Assembly (NCBI GenBank): GCA_936450465.1
Contig: OW388293.1
Span: forward strand, 24,329,860 to 24,393,859
Origin: Gibbula magus
Taxonomy: Eukaryota > Mollusca > Gastropoda > Trochida > Trochidae
Reading direction: 5' to 3'
DNA: 64,000 bases
The notes under the pieces were generated by a model. It worked only from the letters and a program-made list of their open reading frames with translations. It searched no databases and had not been told where the DNA came from. The position numbers and the translations under genes were made by a program. Numbering within the stretch: position 1 is the stretch's first letter; the number at the start of each line of letters is the position of its first letter. Shown here piece by piece: positions 59,831 through 64,000 of this stretch.

Positions 59831-59989
59831 AATACAAAACACCATATGCAAGCTGCTGTTGTCCTATTTTATGCAGATTGTGCCAAGATTTTTGTCAACT
59901 ATCTCCAATGACAGCTTATTTCAGTGACAATAATCGTATAAGTCTAAACATATGATGTTAATCTCTCATATGATTCAAAATGCAAACCA

Positions 59990-60740
59990 TTAACTGCTGT
60001 ACTCACATACCCCATATCACTGACAGATAAAGATTTTGTCTCTTTAGAAACCTTTAACCAGACCCAGTAATGATGTTGTTCTATTGGCTACATATATGAT
60101 AAAGAGATCATCTGTAATTCAAATCAACATTTAAGCAAGTTGCTGTTCTCAGATACCCAATTCTCTGATAGATGGAGATTTTGTCTCTTTGTAAACCTAA
60201 TTTCAATGATATAATTTTACTGGCGTTCATATATGATAAAGAGATTGTTTGTAATTCAGGGGGCGGGATAGCGCCGTGGTTAGCGCATTCGGCTTCGGAT
60301 CAAGAGGTCCGGGGTTCGAATCCCGCCAAGGGCACGGCAACTTTGTCTACAATAGAGAACTGTTCTACACACAGTAAGGTTTGGGTGCAATGCTACACTG
60401 AATTTCAGTGCAGTACTGCCCATGGTTCTCTAGTTCCAGCCGATGCTCGCAGGTTTCACTGCAATGCATAGCTATATGGCGTTGCAGGCTTTCTCCCTGC
60501 CTTAATACTAGCAGCCGCGATATAAGTGAAATACTCTTGAAAATGTTGTTAAACCCTAACTCACCTAACCTCACCTGTAATTCAAATCAACATTTAAGCA
60601 AGTTGCTGTTCTCAGATACCAAAATCACTGATAGATGGAGATTTATCTCTTTGTAAACCTTATTTCAATAACATAATTCTATTGGCCTACATCAATGATG
60701 AAGAGATCGTCTGTATCAAATGACCAGGTATGCAGGCTGC
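59990..60740 (+). repeat. ~140-bp tandem repeat split by a SINE
   Basis: Markers GATAAAGATTTTGTCTCTTT or GATGGAGATTTTGTCTCTTT at 60031 and 60176, and again at 60639 after the SINE. Removing the SINE and its duplicated target gives spacings of about 145 and 137 bp. Units share GAGATC.TCTGTAATTCAAA, AGCAAGTTGCTGTTCTCAGA and a closing GATGAAGAGAT-like segment. Decayed traces extend to about 60740. Confidence 0.8.
60259..60575 (+). mobile_element. tRNA-derived SINE, copy 3 (full length)
   Basis: Has both internal promoter parts: A box TAGCGCCGTGG (60269-60279) and B box GGTTCGAATCC (60313-60323). A body then follows with GGCAACTTTGTCTACAATAG, AGGTTTGGGTGCAATGCTAC, GCTCGCAGGTTTCAC and GTTGCAGGCTTTCTCCCTGC, and a CTCACCTAACCTCAC tail. 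Flanked by TGTAATTCA (60250-60258 and 60576-60584). It is the best preserved source-like copy in the window. Confidence 0.95.
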
Positions 60741-61167
60741 TGTACTCAGGTGTTCTATACCAATGCAGATGGCATATAGATAATGTCCGATCACGTCTTA
60801 TTACCTGCCCTTGACAACCGACACATATCCAGCTCATTGACGTCACTGCACAATCTTTCATATCTCCCAGCTCAAACTTACTTAAAAGCTCCAATTTTAT
60901 ATCCGCTGAAAGCTTAAATTACCATTGCATTCAATACAAATATGTTTGAGATTGGTTTGAAGTGGTAGTTTAGAGGGAGATTGATTCTAGAGATATTGTG
61001 ACCATATAAAGGATCTGTATCTTCTTTATCTTGTCAGGATAATCTCAGCTTATCGTGGATTTTGTTGGTTTCTGGGTAATGAAGTTAGACTGAATTTGAA
61101 TGTGAACTCTGCGTCTGTAAGGACTATAGCTGTGATAATCTCCAATCATATTCATCCTCCAGATTAG
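60741..61167. other. unassigned intron-like sequence
   Basis: Nothing recognised between two SINEs. Confidence 0.35.
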
Positions 61168-61178
61168 CTCAACGAGTC

Positions 61179-61498
61179 AAGGGGTGGGATGACGCAGTGG
61201 TTAGAGTGATTCGGCTTCGGATCAAGAGGTTCGGGGTTTGAATCCCGCCAGGGGCACGGCAACTTTGTCTGCAGCAGAGAACTGTTCTACACGCAGTAAG
61301 GTTTGGGTGCAATGCTACACTGAAGTTCACTGCAGTACCGCCCATGGTTCGCTAGTTCCAGTCGTTGCTCACAGCATTTTCACCGCAATGCATAGCCACA
61401 TGACGTTGCAGGCTTTCTCCCTGCCATAATATTAGCAGCCGTTATATAAGTGAAATACTCTTGAAAGCGGTGTTAAACCCCAAATCACCTCACATCAC
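61179..61498 (+). mobile_element. tRNA-derived SINE, copy 4 (full length)
   Basis: Same build as copy 3, with a B box variant GGTTTGAATCC (61235-61245) and an A-box region altered to GATGACGCAGTGGTTAGAG. Flanked by the 11-bp direct repeat CTCAACGAGTC (61168-61178 and 61499-61509). Confidence 0.95.
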
Positions 61499-61509
61499 CT
61501 CAACGAGTC

Positions 61510-62484
61510 CAATAAGAGTTACAGCGCAGATGACAGAGTACAAATGTTTGCTGATTACACCATTACATGTGCACTAACACAGTCCCTCCCATCAGCTGCA
61601 AGCTCCTTGGTAATAAATTGCCTCGTCCCTTTTACCAACAGACCTAGCCCAGGGATTTACGAGACCCATTTATTTCCACAACAGAAGGGTCATGTTGGTA
61701 CACTCCATGATAGTGGTGTTGCGGTCCACTGTGTTATTGTGCCCTAGTGTTTTGTGGTCACGGCTCTCCATGCTAAATTGGATCAGCTTTTTGTCAAACA
61801 TTCTTTGTGACATGGCCGTTTTGTTTAAGTGTTATTCTTCAATCTTTGGTATACTGCATATATATGCTTTGACCCAGTAACCTTTTGAAAAAGAACAACT
61901 AGTCTGTTGTTGTTTTGTGTATTGGTCATATGGTTATTCTTTGTTATGCTTCAAATCTTGTATTGTATATATATATATTGTATATATTGTATATATGCCT
62001 TGACCGACATGCCTTTTGAAAAGAACATTATATTATGAAATAATATTAATGTACACAATCAGGTGACCTCTTTGATAGTAATTTAATAGTTAATTATCAT
62101 CAGTCTGTGCTATAGTAACTTAGACAGTAATAATAGTACATTTTAATCAATAATCTTTGATCTTGAATATTTTTAATAATCTTTGACCTAGTTACCATTT
62201 TAAAAGTATTCTGATGATCATATCTTTTTTCGTTGTTTTTCTTACCATTATTGCTGTACATTAATATTCATATCAGAGTTAATAAGTACATACAGGTGCA
62301 GAGATATTTGATAGCTTTTCTGATCTAATTTGATAAATGAAGAATATTAAGTGAAGAAGTGTGTCATATATGGCTTTTACAGAACGAGTGTGAATTTTTA
62401 TATTGCCTTAGCGAGAGTGCGCTTATTCACAAACTTGCACAAGTTTCGTAAAAGCAATTTCTGTCGCACATTTTCTAATGTAAC
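61510..62484. other. unassigned intron-like sequence with TA-rich run
   Basis: Very AT-rich, with a (TA)n-like run near 61966-61998. No exon found. Confidence 0.4.
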
Positions 62485-62684
62485 TATGCATTGTGGTCAC
62501 AGTGAAACCTGCAAGCATTGCCTGGAACTAGAGAACCATGGCTGGTACTGCACTGAATTTCAGGGTAATGTTGCACTCAAATCTTACTGCATGTACAACA
62601 GTTCTCTACCAAAGACAAAATTGCTGAGCCCCTGGTGGGATTCAAACCTCTTGATCTGGAGCCAAAGACCAACTGAACTTTCAT
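62485..62684 (-). mobile_element. tRNA-derived SINE, copy 5 (reversed, degenerate)
   Basis: The reverse complement reads GATCAAGAGGTTTGAATCCC, CACCAGGGGC, TAGAGAACTGTTGTACATGC, CAGCCATGGTTCTCTAGTTC and GCAGGTTTCACTGTGACC. The TTAAACCCCAACTCAC tail is missing. The 119-codon plus-strand frame across it is an artefact. Confidence 0.85.
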
Positions 62685-64000
62685 TCAGATTGTTATTCTT
62701 TGATTCTTGATACATTGATTTTATGTTTCGACACCCTCTGAGTCTCAGAAGGTAAAATTATGCAATGAATATTGTGATTTTGAAAAACCGTTTTACAATT
62801 ACGGTATTGAAACTGTATTTTGTAATGCAAACAGTTGGACTCCTTTGATTGGCTCGTCTTTGATCTCTTGAAGAGATGCTTTAAACTAGTTGCCTGAAAA
62901 AGTGAAAGATATTTTATCAGTATCCCTTATTCTTTGAACTATCGCAATGCCTTCTGAAAAGATTTCATGGTTCAAAATTATTATTGCAAGTATGTTTTCA
63001 ATCCTTTACTAAGTCTCTGAAGGTTACGTAGAAGTGGAATACTTGAAAAGAATTGAGGTTTTTTTTTTTTTAACATGTCCACAATACAGAAGTTGTTATT
63101 CTCCTTTTCTTGACACAGATATTCGGTGACTAAGTTACCTTTTAAAAGTAACAAATTGAATCGTCTGAATGTTGGCTTGTAAAATGATTAAATTGTTTTC
63201 CTTACAGCTATAATATATCATAATGCAACTCTTTTGGAGTATAATCTATTAGAATAGATATTATTTTCAAATTAATATTATGAAAAGTTTTTATATTTTT
63301 ATTGATATATTTATGTAACACCTGTCCTCCAAATATGATGATTAAAAAAATGTTCATTACATATATACATATATATATACATATATACATACACACATAC
63401 ACATATGCAGTAAATTGGATGTTAGTTTACATATTTTTATATACGTTGCATTTATGAACAATGGATAACAACTTATTTCTTGTGAATATGTACACGTTTT
63501 GTATACATATGCTTACTCCTTCATCAGGTGAATTGTAAAAAAATCCAAAATGGGATACATATATACGTTCATTTATATAGCAAAGGAAACATGTAAAAAG
63601 GGTGAGGGAACTTAATTTCAGAAAGTAAATATATGAATATTGTATACGAATAGGATTTACAGTACATCAATAGGGTGTAAATACATTTTTTCGAGAAAAC
63701 AATCAATGGCCAGTTGGCTTTATTGAAGTGGTGGACACAGTGAGGATTCTGCAATACAAAATTGGTGGACTTTTGACAGCAGTTAACTGTTGAGACCAAG
63801 AATTGTATTGTTCTAATGTATTCCTTTTGAATAGAATATTAGTATAAGCAATTAATGACAGCACTATTAAATCAAATGCATTTATTAATGACAGTATTTG
63901 CTATACCCTGTCTGGCAAGTGAAATCAAGAGGTAAACTGATTTTGATCTGATTGATAAAGTTGCTGTAGAATTTAGGATTTTACAGATAAAAATCTTATG
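62685..64000. other. unassigned intron-like right edge
   Basis: No exon found. An alternating (TA)n/(CA)n run lies at 63357-63412, which explains the tyrosine/isoleucine/cysteine-rich minus frame there. Confidence 0.4.

Noticed and set aside
60259..60335. tRNA gene with intact A and B boxes
   Set aside because: The 5' and 3' ends do not form an acceptor stem, and the unit continues into a conserved SINE body with a target-site duplication. It is a SINE head, not a tRNA gene.
62351..62710. 119-codon plus-strand protein
   Set aside because: Most of it is a reversed, decayed SINE.

Overview
This window is AT-rich eukaryotic DNA, almost certainly from a mollusc and probably a gastropod. The evidence is a tRNA-headed SINE ending in a 'GGCGTTAAACCCCAACTCAC' type tail, dense TGACCTTGACCTTTGACC repeats, and a Tx1-type LINE. 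I recall these tails from abalone-like gastropods, but no database was searched, so the taxon is an inference. There is no prokaryotic gene organisation, and nearly all short open frames here are chance.

The only confident protein-coding feature is the first coding exon (26155-27006, + strand) of a phosphodiesterase 3 (PDE3) gene. It encodes 284 residues: a short acidic head, a block of about six hydrophobic segments (the NHR1 membrane region of PDE3), and the conserved basic/serine regulatory strip (IPVIKRRRSSS ... RRTSLP). It ends in a phase-0 splice donor (CAG|GTAGGG). I found no second exon or catalytic domain, so 27007-64000 is best read as the start of a first intron of at least 37 kb. 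Upstream (about 25.4-26.15 kb) lie CRE-like motifs and two short upstream open frames.

The left 25 kb is repeat-rich. From left to right it holds a family of about 145-bp tandem subrepeats (three blocks, 121-5215); a TTAA-flanked piggyBac-like non-autonomous element (1012-2487) with an inverted sister at 57188-58671; a MITE with a large internal palindrome (5524-6299); a hAT-like MITE inside a TATG microsatellite; and a perfect 61-bp palindrome at 7800-7860. Then come 232-bp and about 637-bp tandem repeats (10.4-13.1 kb), a broken Tx1-like LINE (13250-17372) interrupted by another repeat, a long-TIR MITE (20295-20532), and a large repeat with about 435-bp units (23189-24811) that ends in (CGG)n and a perfect hairpin.

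The putative intron (27-64 kb) is AT-rich and holds many minisatellites: 29 bp at 34.4 kb, (ATTCT)-bearing units at 38 kb, 22 bp at 42.9 kb, a 31-bp array with 465-bp higher-order structure at 44.4-45.8 kb, and about 130 bp at 48.1 kb. It also holds two TTAA-flanked MITEs and, at the right end, a cluster of tRNA-derived SINEs, four of them with clear target-site duplications.

The most interesting signal is that two large, apparently unrelated repeat families share one build (inverted terminal motif, tandem subrepeats rich in nuclear-receptor half-sites, short GC-rich microsatellite, terminal palindrome). One of them lies just upstream of the PDE3 first exon. At least five TTAA-flanked non-autonomous element types also occur with no transposase in sight.
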